From positions 62,001 to 126,000 of the forward strand of contig CP094243.1 of assembly GCA_022749655.1 (NCBI GenBank): a DNA stretch of 64,000 nucleotides. The letters are read 5' to 3'. The notes under the pieces were generated by a model. It was not told where the DNA came from and searched no databases. It worked only from the letters and a program-made list of their open reading frames with translations. Positions 55,949 to 64,000 of the stretch are shown here, in pieces; within the stretch, counting starts at the first letter, position 1; every line of letters begins with the position of its first letter. The position numbers were made by a program, and so were the translations under genes. The stretch comes from Xanthomonas phaseoli pv. phaseoli. Lineage in GTDB: Bacteria; Pseudomonadota; Gammaproteobacteria; Xanthomonadales; Xanthomonadaceae.

Positions 55949-57559
55949 ATGAGCGTGATCGATAGCCAGCTGCAGGTCAGCGGCGAGAATTTTCAACACA
56001 ACGCTGCGGCGATGCGCGCGGTGATCGACGACCTGCGCCGCACCCTCGCCCAGACCGCCCGTGGCGGCAGCGACACCGCACGCGCCAAACACACCGCACG
56101 CGGCAAGCTGCTGGTGCGCGAGCGCATCGATGCCTTGCTCGATCCGGGCAGCCCATTGCTGGAAATCGCTCCCCTGGCCGCGCATGGCATGTACGACGAC
56201 CAGGTTCCGTGCGCGGGCGTCGTGGCCGGTATCGGCCGCGTGTCCGGCGTGGAATGCGTGATCGTGGCCAACGATGCCACCGTCAAGGGCGGCACCTATT
56301 ACCCGATGACGGTGAAGAAGCATCTGCGTGCGCAGGAGATCGCGCAGCAAAACCGGCTGCCGTGCATCTATCTGGTCGATTCGGGCGGTGCATTCCTGCC
56401 GTTGCAGGACGAAGTGTTTCCCGACCGCGACCACTTCGGACGCATCTTCTACAACCAGGCCAACCTGTCGGCCAACGGCATTCCGCAGATTGCGTGCGTG
56501 ATGGGCTCGTGCACCGCCGGCGGCGCCTATGTGCCGGCAATGAGCGATGAAACGGTGATCGTGCGCGAGCAAGGCACCATCTTCCTGGGTGGCCCGCCGC
56601 TGGTAAAGGCCGCCACCGGCGAAGTAGTCAGTGCTGAAGACCTGGGCGGCGCCGATGTGCATACGCGCATTTCCGGCGTGGCCGATCACTTTGCCGACAA
56701 CGATCTGCAGGCGCTGGCGCGCGTGCGCACCATCATCGCCCAGCTCAACTGGCGCAAACCTGCCGCAGCGCTGGCGCTGCAGGCACCGTTGCCACCACGC
56801 TATGCCGCCGACGAACTGTATGGCGTGATTCCTGCCGACACGCGCAAGCCGTTCGATGTGCGCGAAGTGATTGCGCGCATCGTCGACGATTCGCGCCTGG
56901 ACGAATTCAAACCGCGCTATGGCAGTACGCTGGTGACGGGGTTTGCGCATCTGCATGGCTACCCGGTCGGCATCATTGCCAACAACGGCATCCTGTTTTC
57001 CGAGTCCGCGCTCAAGGGCGCGCACTTCATCGAGCTGTGCACGCAGCGCGGCATTCCGCTGGTATTCCTGCAGAACATCACCGGCTTCATGGTCGGACGC
57101 AAGTATGAGCATGGCGGCATCGCCAAGGACGGCGCCAAGCTGGTGATGGCGGTGGCCTGCGCCAAGGTGCCCAAGTTCACCGTGGTGATCGGCGGCTCGT
57201 TCGGTGCGGGCAACTACGGCATGTGCGGGCGTGCCTATTCGCCGAACTTCTTGTGGATGTGGCCAAACGCCCGCATCGGCGTGATGGGCGGCGAACAGGC
57301 GGCCAGCGTGTTGGCCACCGTGCGTCGCGACGGCATCGAAGCCAAGGGTGGCGCGTGGTCGGGCGAAGACGAGGATGCGTTCAAGGCGCCGATCCTCGCG
57401 CAGTTCGAGCAGCAGGGACATCCGTATTACGCCAGTGCACGGCTCTGGGACGATGGCATCATCGACCCGGCCGATACGCGCCGCGTGCTGGGCCTGGGAT
57501 TGTCGGCAGCCTTGAATGCGCCGATCGAACCCACGCGCTTTGGTGTGTTTCGCATGTGA
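55949..57559 (+). CDS. liuB: 3-Methylcrotonyl-CoA carboxylase, carboxyltransferase (beta) subunit
   Basis: Biotin-dependent carboxyltransferase of 536 aa (two crotonase-like domains) that transfers CO2 to 3-methylcrotonyl-CoA. Characteristic stretches: [75 protein letters not shown] and [34 protein letters not shown]. Ten bases after the dehydrogenase stop, so one operon. Complete. Confidence 0.94.
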   Translation: MSVIDSQLQVSGENFQHNAAAMRAVIDDLRRTLAQTARGGSDTARAKHTARGKLLVRERIDALLDPGSPLLEIAPLAAHGMYDDQVPCAGVVAGIGRVSGVECVIVANDATVKGGTYYPMTVKKHLRAQEIAQQNRLPCIYLVDSGGAFLPLQDEVFPDRDHFGRIFYNQANLSANGIPQIACVMGSCTAGGAYVPAMSDETVIVREQGTIFLGGPPLVKAATGEVVSAEDLGGADVHTRISGVADHFADNDLQALARVRTIIAQLNWRKPAAALALQAPLPPRYAADELYGVIPADTRKPFDVREVIARIVDDSRLDEFKPRYGSTLVTGFAHLHGYPVGIIANNGILFSESALKGAHFIELCTQRGIPLVFLQNITGFMVGRKYEHGGIAKDGAKLVMAVACAKVPKFTVVIGGSFGAGNYGMCGRAYSPNFLWMWPNARIGVMGGEQAASVLATVRRDGIEAKGGAWSGEDEDAFKAPILAQFEQQGHPYYASARLWDDGIIDPADTRRVLGLGLSAALNAPIEPTRFGVFRM

Positions 57560-57798
57560 GTACAGGGGCACCGCCGCCGCACTTGTGCGTGCTGCGGCGC
57601 CCGCTGCCGGTGTGCAGGCTGTGGCGTGAGGTTGGGATATGCGGGCCGGCAATCGTGGAGGTTCGCGCAGTTGGCTTGCAGCGACACCATGCCGTGTAAC
57701 AGGCAACCTGCTCGCGCTCGATGTCCAGATGCAAACAGACAAGCCGTTTATCTTCGTAAGACGACCCGCCGCTACGGCGACGTGCAGAGACTGATCCG

Positions 57799-59826
57799 AT
57801 GACCCAGCGCGACCCTATCGCCGCAGCAACGCAAGCGCCCTTCGACAAGATCCTGATCGCCAATCGCGGCGAGATCGCCTGCCGGGTCATCGCCACCTGC
57901 CGCACGCTGGGCATTGCAACGGTGGCGGTGTACTCGGATGCAGACCGCAATGCACGGCATGTGCGCCTGGCGGACGAGGCGGTGCATATCGGCGCCGCCC
58001 CCGCGCAGCAGAGTTATCTGCGTGGCGAAGCGATTCTGCAAGCGGCACGCGCCACCGGTGCGCAGGCGATCCATCCTGGATATGGCTTCCTGTCGGAAAA
58101 CGCGGCATTTGCCGAGGCATGTGCGCACGCTGGCATCGTCTTCATCGGCCCGCCGGCAGCGGCGATTCGCGCGATGGGCGACAAGAGTGCGGCCAAGGCA
58201 CTGATGCAGCGGGCCGGCGTGCCGCTGACGCCGGGTTACCACGGCGACGAACAAGTACCGGCATTTCTGCGTGCGCAGGCCGATGCCATCGGCTACCCGG
58301 TGTTGATCAAGGCCAGTGCGGGCGGTGGCGGCAAGGGCATGCGCCGCGTGGATGCCAGCGCCGCCTTCGAAGACGCGTTGGCCAGCTGCCAGCGCGAAGC
58401 GCAGTCGGCATTCGGCAATGCACACGTGCTGGTGGAAAAATATGTCCAGCGGCCGCGGCATATCGAAATCCAGGTGTTCGGCGATACGCATGGCGAGGTG
58501 GTGTACCTGTTCGAACGCGACTGCTCGGTGCAGCGCCGCCACCAGAAGGTGCTGGAAGAAGCGCCTGCGCCCGGCATGAGCGAAGCCAGGCGCGCAGCGA
58601 TGGGCAAGGCAGCGGTGGATGCGGCGCAGGCAGTGGGCTATGTCGGTGCCGGCACGGTGGAATTCATCGCCGGGCCGGACGGCGATTTCTATTTCATGGA
58701 AATGAACACCCGGCTGCAGGTGGAGCACCCGGTGACCGAGTTGATCACCGGCACCGATCTGGTCGAATGGCAATTGCGGGTTGCCGCTGGCGCGCGCTTG
58801 CCGCGCAGGCAGCACGAGTTGCGCATTCACGGGCATGCGCTGGAGGCACGCCTGTACGCCGAAGATGCCGAGCGCGGTTTTCTACCGTCCACCGGCACGC
58901 TGCGTCAGTTGCGGATGCCTGCTGCCAGCGCGCATGTGCGCATCGATGCGGGCGTGGAGCAAGGCGACACCATCAGCCCTTACTACGACCCGATGATCGC
59001 CAAGCTGATCGTCTGGGATACCGACCGCCCGGCTGCATTGGCACGCATGCGCGCGGCGTTGTCGCAATTCCACGCGGTAGGTGTCACCACCAACAGTGCA
59101 TTCCTGTCGCGCCTGATCGCGACCGATTCGTTCGCGTCGGCCAATCTGGATACCGCGTTGATCGAGCGCGAACACGCCGTGCTGTTTCCGGAGGCGCGTA
59201 GCCCCGACACCGCCTGGTGGTGCCTGGCAGCGGTGTTGATGGCCGATGCAGTGCCGGCAGTGGCCGTTGATCCGGCCGATCCGCATTCGCCGTGGCAGCA
59301 CACCGATGGTTGGCGCATCGGTGCGCATGCGGCGCAGCGCATCGTGCTGGAAGCGAACGGCGAGCGCCGCCAACTCGCGGTGCGTCCGGATGCCGATGGC
59401 TGGCAGGTCGGCAATGCAGACCAGACACATGCCTTGCGCTACCACCGGCATGAGACGGGCGTGCGGGTGGAGATGGACGGCCGGCAATGGCGTGCACAGG
59501 TGCTGCGCGACGGTGCCACGCTGACCCTGATCGGGGCCACGCAGCGGGCCGTCTTCCGTCACCACGATGCACTGGCAGAAGCCGACCAGCCTACCCAGGA
59601 CGCCGGCGGCCTCACCGCACCGATGCCCGGGCGCATCGTGTCCCTGCCCGCAGCAGTGGGCCAGCCGGTCGCCCGAGGGCAGGCGCTGGTGGTGCTGGAA
59701 GCGATGAAGATGGAGCACACCCTGCACGCGCCCAGCGATGGCACCGTGCAGGCGTATCTGGTGGCCGAAGGCGATCTGGTGGACGACGGTGCGGCGCTGG
59801 TGGAATTTGTGTCCGCGTCTGCGTAG
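57799..59826 (+). CDS. liuD: 3-Methylcrotonyl-CoA carboxylase, biotin-containing (alpha) subunit
   Basis: A 675-aa protein: biotin carboxylase domain (FDKILIANRGEIACRVIATCR start; ATP-grasp glycine loop KASAGGGGKGMRR; EMNTRLQVEHPVTE), a BT linker domain, and a C-terminal biotinyl domain with the acceptor lysine in EAMKMEH (about residue 636). It carboxylates biotin for the beta subunit. Follows the beta gene after 239 bp that contains no gene; no enoyl-CoA hydratase (liuC) is inserted as in some genomes. Confidence 0.94.
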   Translation: MTQRDPIAAATQAPFDKILIANRGEIACRVIATCRTLGIATVAVYSDADRNARHVRLADEAVHIGAAPAQQSYLRGEAILQAARATGAQAIHPGYGFLSENAAFAEACAHAGIVFIGPPAAAIRAMGDKSAAKALMQRAGVPLTPGYHGDEQVPAFLRAQADAIGYPVLIKASAGGGGKGMRRVDASAAFEDALASCQREAQSAFGNAHVLVEKYVQRPRHIEIQVFGDTHGEVVYLFERDCSVQRRHQKVLEEAPAPGMSEARRAAMGKAAVDAAQAVGYVGAGTVEFIAGPDGDFYFMEMNTRLQVEHPVTELITGTDLVEWQLRVAAGARLPRRQHELRIHGHALEARLYAEDAERGFLPSTGTLRQLRMPAASAHVRIDAGVEQGDTISPYYDPMIAKLIVWDTDRPAALARMRAALSQFHAVGVTTNSAFLSRLIATDSFASANLDTALIEREHAVLFPEARSPDTAWWCLAAVLMADAVPAVAVDPADPHSPWQHTDGWRIGAHAAQRIVLEANGERRQLAVRPDADGWQVGNADQTHALRYHRHETGVRVEMDGRQWRAQVLRDGATLTLIGATQRAVFRHHDALAEADQPTQDAGGLTAPMPGRIVSLPAAVGQPVARGQALVVLEAMKMEHTLHAPSDGTVQAYLVAEGDLVDDGAALVEFVSASA

Positions 59827-59925
59827 CGGCGCATGGCAGGGTGACCAACGGCACGTTCGCCTGCGCGCACGCTGCCGCTAGCGTGGCACATCGGCCGGCT
59901 TGGCCGCCTTGCCACCGGAGTGCCC

Positions 59926-62031
59926 ATGCAACGCCTGCTTCTTGTTTCCAGCATGCTGCTCGCGCTGTCTGCGTGCAGCGACAAACCTGCGCCCGCTGCC
60001 GAGAAAGCGGCAGCACCTGCACCGGCTGCCACAGCGCCCGCGGCGCCGCCTGCGCTGATTACCCGCGATGCGCTGTTCGGCAATCCCGAGCGGGCCACTG
60101 TCAGCATCAGCCCGGACGGCAAGTACCTCAGCTGGGTGGCGCCGCTGGAGGGCGTGCTCAATGTCTGGGTTGCGCCGGTGGATGCGCCCGACCAGGCGCG
60201 CGCAATCACCAAGGACACCGCACGCGGCATTCGCAATTACTTCTGGACCTATCAACCCAATACCTTGCTGTACCTGCGCGACAACGGCGGCGATGAAGAT
60301 TTCCACCTGTTCTCGGTCGATCTGGCCGACGGCAGCAGCAAGGATCTCACCCCGTTCAAGAAGACCAATGCCGAGGTGTATCGGGTCAGCGCGCAGCATC
60401 CCGAATCGATCATGGTCGGCATGAACGACCGCGACGCCAAGTGGCACGACCTGTATCGCGTGGACCTGGCCTCCGGCAAGCGCACGCTGGTACAGAAGAA
60501 CACCGACAGCCTGGATGCGTACCTGCTCGATGGCGATTACCAGCTGCGCTACGCCACGCGCGCCACCGACGATGCCGGCAGGGAGTTGCTGGTGCCCGAT
60601 GGCAACCGCTGGAAGAGCGTGGACCGCATTCCGTTCGAGGACGTCAGCAACACGGCGCCGGAAGGCCTGACCGAGGATGGCAAGACGCTGTACATGCAGG
60701 ATTCGCGCAACCGCGATACCGCAGCGCTGTATGCCATCGACACGGCCAGCAATACACGCACGCTGCTGTTCGAAAGCCCGCGCGCCGACGTCGGCGCCAC
60801 CTTGAACGATCCCAAGACCGGGGCGGTGCAGGCGGTGTCCACCGACTACCTGCGCGAAGAATGGAAGCCGCTGGACAACGGCATTGCCGCGGATCTGCAG
60901 AAACTCAAATCCCTGGGCGACGGCGATGCCAGCGTGGCCGCGCGCACGCTCGATGATCGCATCTGGATCGTGGGCTATTCCGCGGCGGAAACCCCGCTCA
61001 CCTACTACCGCTACGATCGCGCCGATGGCGGCAAGCTGACCAAGCTGTTCTCCGCGCGGCCGGCACTGGAGGGCAAGCCGCTGGTGCCGATGTGGCCACA
61101 GGAGCTGACCGCACGCGACGGCCTCAAGCTGATCAGCTACCTCACCCTGCCGGCCGAAGCCGATGCCAACCACGACGGCAAGGCCGACAAGCCGGTGCCG
61201 TTGGTGCTGTTCGTGCACGGCGGCCCGTGGGCGCGCGACAGCTATGGCTACGGGCCGTACGAGCAATGGTTGGCCAACCGCGGCTATGCGGTGTTGTCGG
61301 TGAACTTCCGTGGCTCCACCGGCTTCGGCAAGGCGTTCACCAACGCCGGCAATGGCGAGTGGGCCGGCAAGATGCACGACGACCTGCTCGATGCGGTGCA
61401 ATGGGCGGTCAAGCAAGGGGTCACCAAGCCCGAGGATGTCGCCATCATGGGCGGCAGCTACGGCGGCTATGCCACGCTGGTCGGCATGACCTTCACCCCG
61501 GATGCCTTCAAATGCGGCGTGGATATCGTGGGCCCGGCCAATCTCAACACCTTGCTCGGCACCGTGCCGCCGTACTGGGCCAGCTTCTACAAGCAGCTGA
61601 CCCGGCGCATGGGCGACCCCGCCACCGAAGCCGGCAAGCAGTGGCTGACCGACCGTTCTCCGCTGACCCATGTCGACAAGATCAGCAAGCCGCTGTTGAT
61701 CGGCCAGGGCACCAACGACCCGCGCGTCAAACAGGCCGAAAGCGACCAGATCGTCAACGCGATGAAGGCCAAGAACATTCCGGTCACCTATGTGCTGTTT
61801 CCCGATGAAGGCCACGGCTTCCGCCGCCCGGAAAACAGCAAGGCCTTCAACGCAGTGACCGAAAGCTTCCTGAGCCAATGCCTGGGCGGCCGCGTGCAAC
61901 CGATCGGTGCGGATCTGGAAGGCTCCAGCATCACCGTCCCGGAAGGCGCGGACAAGATCAACGGCCTGAGCGAGGCCTTGAAGACGCATACGCAGGCGAT
62001 TCGAAGTAAGCCTGCGCGGCACTTGCTTTAG
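59926..62031 (+). CDS. S9-family prolyl oligopeptidase, lipoprotein
   Basis: Serine peptidase of 701 aa. The N-terminus MQRLLLVSSMLLALSAC with SAC is a lipobox, so it is membrane-anchored outside the cytoplasm. A seven-bladed WD40-like propeller domain (about 60-400) precedes the catalytic alpha/beta-hydrolase domain: Ser in MGGSYGGYATL, Asp in GTNDPRVKQAE, His in DEGHGFRRPEN. Similar to dipeptidyl aminopeptidase/acylaminoacyl-peptidase (PF00326). Complete; a strong hairpin follows. Confidence 0.92.
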   Translation: MQRLLLVSSMLLALSACSDKPAPAAEKAAAPAPAATAPAAPPALITRDALFGNPERATVSISPDGKYLSWVAPLEGVLNVWVAPVDAPDQARAITKDTARGIRNYFWTYQPNTLLYLRDNGGDEDFHLFSVDLADGSSKDLTPFKKTNAEVYRVSAQHPESIMVGMNDRDAKWHDLYRVDLASGKRTLVQKNTDSLDAYLLDGDYQLRYATRATDDAGRELLVPDGNRWKSVDRIPFEDVSNTAPEGLTEDGKTLYMQDSRNRDTAALYAIDTASNTRTLLFESPRADVGATLNDPKTGAVQAVSTDYLREEWKPLDNGIAADLQKLKSLGDGDASVAARTLDDRIWIVGYSAAETPLTYYRYDRADGGKLTKLFSARPALEGKPLVPMWPQELTARDGLKLISYLTLPAEADANHDGKADKPVPLVLFVHGGPWARDSYGYGPYEQWLANRGYAVLSVNFRGSTGFGKAFTNAGNGEWAGKMHDDLLDAVQWAVKQGVTKPEDVAIMGGSYGGYATLVGMTFTPDAFKCGVDIVGPANLNTLLGTVPPYWASFYKQLTRRMGDPATEAGKQWLTDRSPLTHVDKISKPLLIGQGTNDPRVKQAESDQIVNAMKAKNIPVTYVLFPDEGHGFRRPENSKAFNAVTESFLSQCLGGRVQPIGADLEGSSITVPEGADKINGLSEALKTHTQAIRSKPARHLL

Positions 62032-62040
62032 CCGGGACAC

Positions 62041-62071
62041 GAAGGCCGACGGCACTCTGCCGTCAGCCTTC
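62041..62071 (+). terminator. Hairpin after the S9 peptidase gene
   Basis: GAAGGCCGACGGC / GCCGTCAGCCTTC stem with one mismatch and a five-base loop, 9 bp after the stop. No T-run, so it may work with Rho or only protect the mRNA. Confidence 0.6.
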
Positions 62072-62238
62072 GCAGGTGCTACGCAACACCGGAGCGCTGC
62101 TCGGATTGTCAGCAAGCGGCGCCAGATATCGGCGGGTAAACCGGGTGTATCAAGGGCAGCTACCAATACGTCGACGGCACACGCTCGGACATAGCGAGAA
62201 AGCGAGCAGACTGGCCTCACGCGATTGTCCGATACGTC

Positions 62239-62930
62239 TCAAGTCGCTGCGGACCAAATCGCACCCACAGGATCCAGCTCTGCCGTCACCATGGTCGTGG
62301 CGCGCCAGCCAAAGCCGCATACGGCGAGAACGCCTTGCGAAGTCGGGTCCAACCCAAGCGCGCGCTCGAGATGTTTTTCGTTCACCGCACCGGTGATAAA
62401 CGCCCCCAAACCGAGGTCGGTTGCCGCCAGATACAGCGTCTGCGACAAGTGCCCGGCTTCCAACGCAACCACGCGATACCCTTTGGCATGCTGCCTGTAT
62501 TTCCAGAAGGTTCGATCAAAGCGCGGCACCAAGGCAACCAGCACATGCGCGTCTGCGAACCAGTGTTGCTGTCCTACAGCCTGCATGACGAAGTCATCGG
62601 AGCACTCAAGACCTGACATACGCTCTAAGGCGTGACTATCTGCACGATAGTGGTAGACGCCAGATTCCAGATCTTGGACGTTCCTCACCAAAATGTAGGC
62701 CTCGATAGGATGCAAGCCACCACCGGAGGGCACACTCTTTTGAGAAAAACCAGGTCATCGCCCACCTTTACCTTGGCATGAGCAGCGAACACCCGCTGCA
62801 ACACGTGGGCGAACGTCGGTAGAGGAACGGGTCTGCTCTGATCGAAATTACGACAAGTGACACGCCGTCCCAGCAGGTCGTCGAAATCGTTTGCGACCAT
62901 GGGCGGCAGGCCGATGAGTGTTCGATGGTC
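62239..62930 (-). pseudogene. SagB-type nitroreductase-like oxidoreductase, truncated by an IS and frameshifted
   Basis: Remnant of a SagB/McbC-type flavin oxidoreductase. Visible parts are RTLIGLPPMVANDFDDLLGRR with the conserved RR..R (TCRNFDQSRPV), SGGGLHPIEAYILVRN and GHLSQTLYLAATDLGLGAFITGAV. The coding sequence is open at its 5' side right up to the left end of the IS256 element at about 62931, where the N-terminus is lost. A T4 run at 62738-62741 has lost one base; restoring it joins VFLKKSV to PSGGGLHP. SagB-like proteins with no thiazole/oxazole peptide genes nearby are probably general nitroreductases. Confidence 0.8.
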
Positions 62931-64000
62931 GGGCGTGTCCTAGATTTTGTGTAACCGGGCCACAGGCAGGAGACTGCCACCTAACCCGGAGACACCATGA
63001 GCCCACGCACACATGAGGTACCCGACGAGCTGCTTAGCAGCCTGTTGGTCAACTACACCAAACCCGAGGATCTGATCGGCGAGAACGGCCTGCTCAAGCA
63101 GCTGACCAAGCGGTTGGTGGAGCGGGCGCTGGACGCGGAGATGACCGAACACCTCGGTCATGACAAGCATGAGCCGGTCGCCAACGCGGCCGGCAACACG
63201 CGCAACGGACGCAGCCGCAAGACGCTCAAGGGCGAGTTCGGCGAGCTGCCGATCGAGATTCCGCGTGATCGCCACGGCAGCTTCGCGCCACAGCTGATCC
63301 CCAAGCACCAGACCCGCTGGGCCGGCTTCGATGACAAGATCTTGTCGTTGTACGCGCGCGGCATGACCGTGCGCGAGATCCAGTCGCACCTGGAGGAGAT
63401 GTACGGCACCGAGGTGTCGCCGAGTCTGATTTCCTCAGTCACCGATGCGGTCGTCGAGGAGGTCAAGGCGTGGCAGGCGCGGCCACTGGATCCGGTCTAT
63501 CCGATCGTCTATCTGGACTGCATCCACGTCAAAGTGCGCGAGGGCGCGGTGCGGGTCAAGGCGGTGTACCTGGCCATCGGCATCACCATGGGCGGCGAGA
63601 AGGAAGTGCTGGGCCTATGGCTGGCGCAGGCCGAGGGTGCCAAGTTTTGGCTGCAAGTCGTGACGGAGCTACGCAACCGCGGGGTGCAGGACATCTTCAT
63701 TGCCTGCGTCGATGGCCTGAAGGGGTTTCCCGAGGCGATCGAGGCGGTGTTCCCGCAGACCACCGTGCAGCTGTGCATCGTGCACATGGTGCGGCACAGC
63801 CTGAACTACGTCTCGTGGAAACGCCGCGCCGAGGTTGCCGCCGATCTCAAGCGCATTTACGCCTGCGCCACCGTCGAGGAGGCCGAGCAGGCACTGACCG
63901 AGTTCGAGGCCAAGTGGGACGCCCAGTACCCGCCCATCAGCCAGTCATGGCGGCGCAATTGGTCACGACTGATCCCGTTCTTCGACTACCCACCGGAGAT
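62931..64000 (+). mobile_element. IS256-family (mutator) insertion sequence, left part
   Basis: The left end lies near 62931-62960 (GTGTCCTAGATTTTGTGTAA resembles IS256-type terminal repeats) immediately beside the interrupted SagB gene, and the transposase gene fills the rest. The right end is outside the window, so the terminal inverted repeat and target duplication cannot be confirmed. Confidence 0.75.
62997..64000 (+). CDS. IS256-family transposase, partial at right edge
   Basis: Mutator-type DDE transposase; 334 residues are visible and the C-terminus is missing. Start ATG 62997 follows GGAG. Typical parts: MTEHLGHDKHEPVANAAGNTRNGRSRKTLKGEFGELPIEIPRDRHG, the first catalytic aspartate in YPIVYLDCIHVKVREG, the second in ACVDGLKGFPEAIEAVFPQT, and QLCIVHMVRHSLNYVSWKRR. 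Intact as far as seen, so this copy may be active and recent. Confidence 0.95.
   Translation, partial: MSPRTHEVPDELLSSLLVNYTKPEDLIGENGLLKQLTKRLVERALDAEMTEHLGHDKHEPVANAAGNTRNGRSRKTLKGEFGELPIEIPRDRHGSFAPQLIPKHQTRWAGFDDKILSLYARGMTVREIQSHLEEMYGTEVSPSLISSVTDAVVEEVKAWQARPLDPVYPIVYLDCIHVKVREGAVRVKAVYLAIGITMGGEKEVLGLWLAQAEGAKFWLQVVTELRNRGVQDIFIACVDGLKGFPEAIEAVFPQTTVQLCIVHMVRHSLNYVSWKRRAEVAADLKRIYACATVEEAEQALTEFEAKWDAQYPPISQSWRRNWSRLIPFFDYPPE

Overview
The window is chromosomal DNA of a plant-associated Xanthomonas, most likely of the X. axonopodis/citri/euvesicatoria group. This rests on high GC, the type III effector genes xopE1 and xopR lying about 7 kb apart, each behind a textbook HrpX-type PIP box, and an ohrR-ohr pair, Xanthomonas-type intergenic palindromes and Xanthomonas-type gene families. 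No tRNA, rRNA or CRISPR was seen.

Layout. 1-5.6 kb: the end of a MerR regulator, an MFS exporter with a divergent LysR regulator, an AT-richer island with a possible N-myristoylated effector-like gene and a decayed small partner, a VOC protein and TatD. 5.6-27 kb: a large purine/ureide catabolic region. It holds a LysR regulator, Rieske oxygenase hpxD and reductase hpxE, an AzgA-type permease, an exported adenosine deaminase, a nucleoside hydrolase, an hpxX-hpxY fusion and hpxW. After a short unrelated interlude come seven overlapping genes: allantoate amidohydrolase, ureidoglycine-glyoxylate aminotransferase, puuE, hpxZ, uraD, an HpyO-type FAD urate hydroxylase and hiuH. Together they can take purine bases through urate and allantoin to oxalurate and on to oxamate and small products. 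The hpxD promoter and the allantoate amidohydrolase promoter share a palindromic LysR-type site and matching -35/-10 elements.

27-36 kb: YehS-like protein, HrpB helicase with a 102-bp minisatellite at its 3' end, RluE, a secreted methyltransferase-like protein, an aldo/keto reductase and a quinone oxidoreductase. 36-45 kb: broken xopE1, a DUF2884 protein, ohr-ohrR, ZapE, a hydrolase, a DMT permease and intact xopR. 45-54 kb: a COG0523 metallochaperone and a MerC-like protein around a Zur-like box, an ExeM-type nuclease, a cytochrome c, a DUF4198/DUF3649/PepSY/DUF3325 metal-linked cluster and a RES-Xre toxin-antitoxin pair. 54-60 kb: leucine degradation (TetR regulator, isovaleryl-CoA dehydrogenase, both methylcrotonyl-CoA carboxylase subunits). 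60-64 kb: an S9 peptidase lipoprotein, a SagB-type oxidoreductase cut by an IS256-family element, and the transposase running off the right edge.

A striking property is the number of one- or two-base indels breaking otherwise perfect genes (at least ten genes), usually in short homopolymers or CG repeats. Most look like sequencing or assembly errors, so most of these genes are annotated as single frameshifted CDSs; xopE1 (stop plus frameshift) and the IS-cut SagB gene look more like true pseudogenes.
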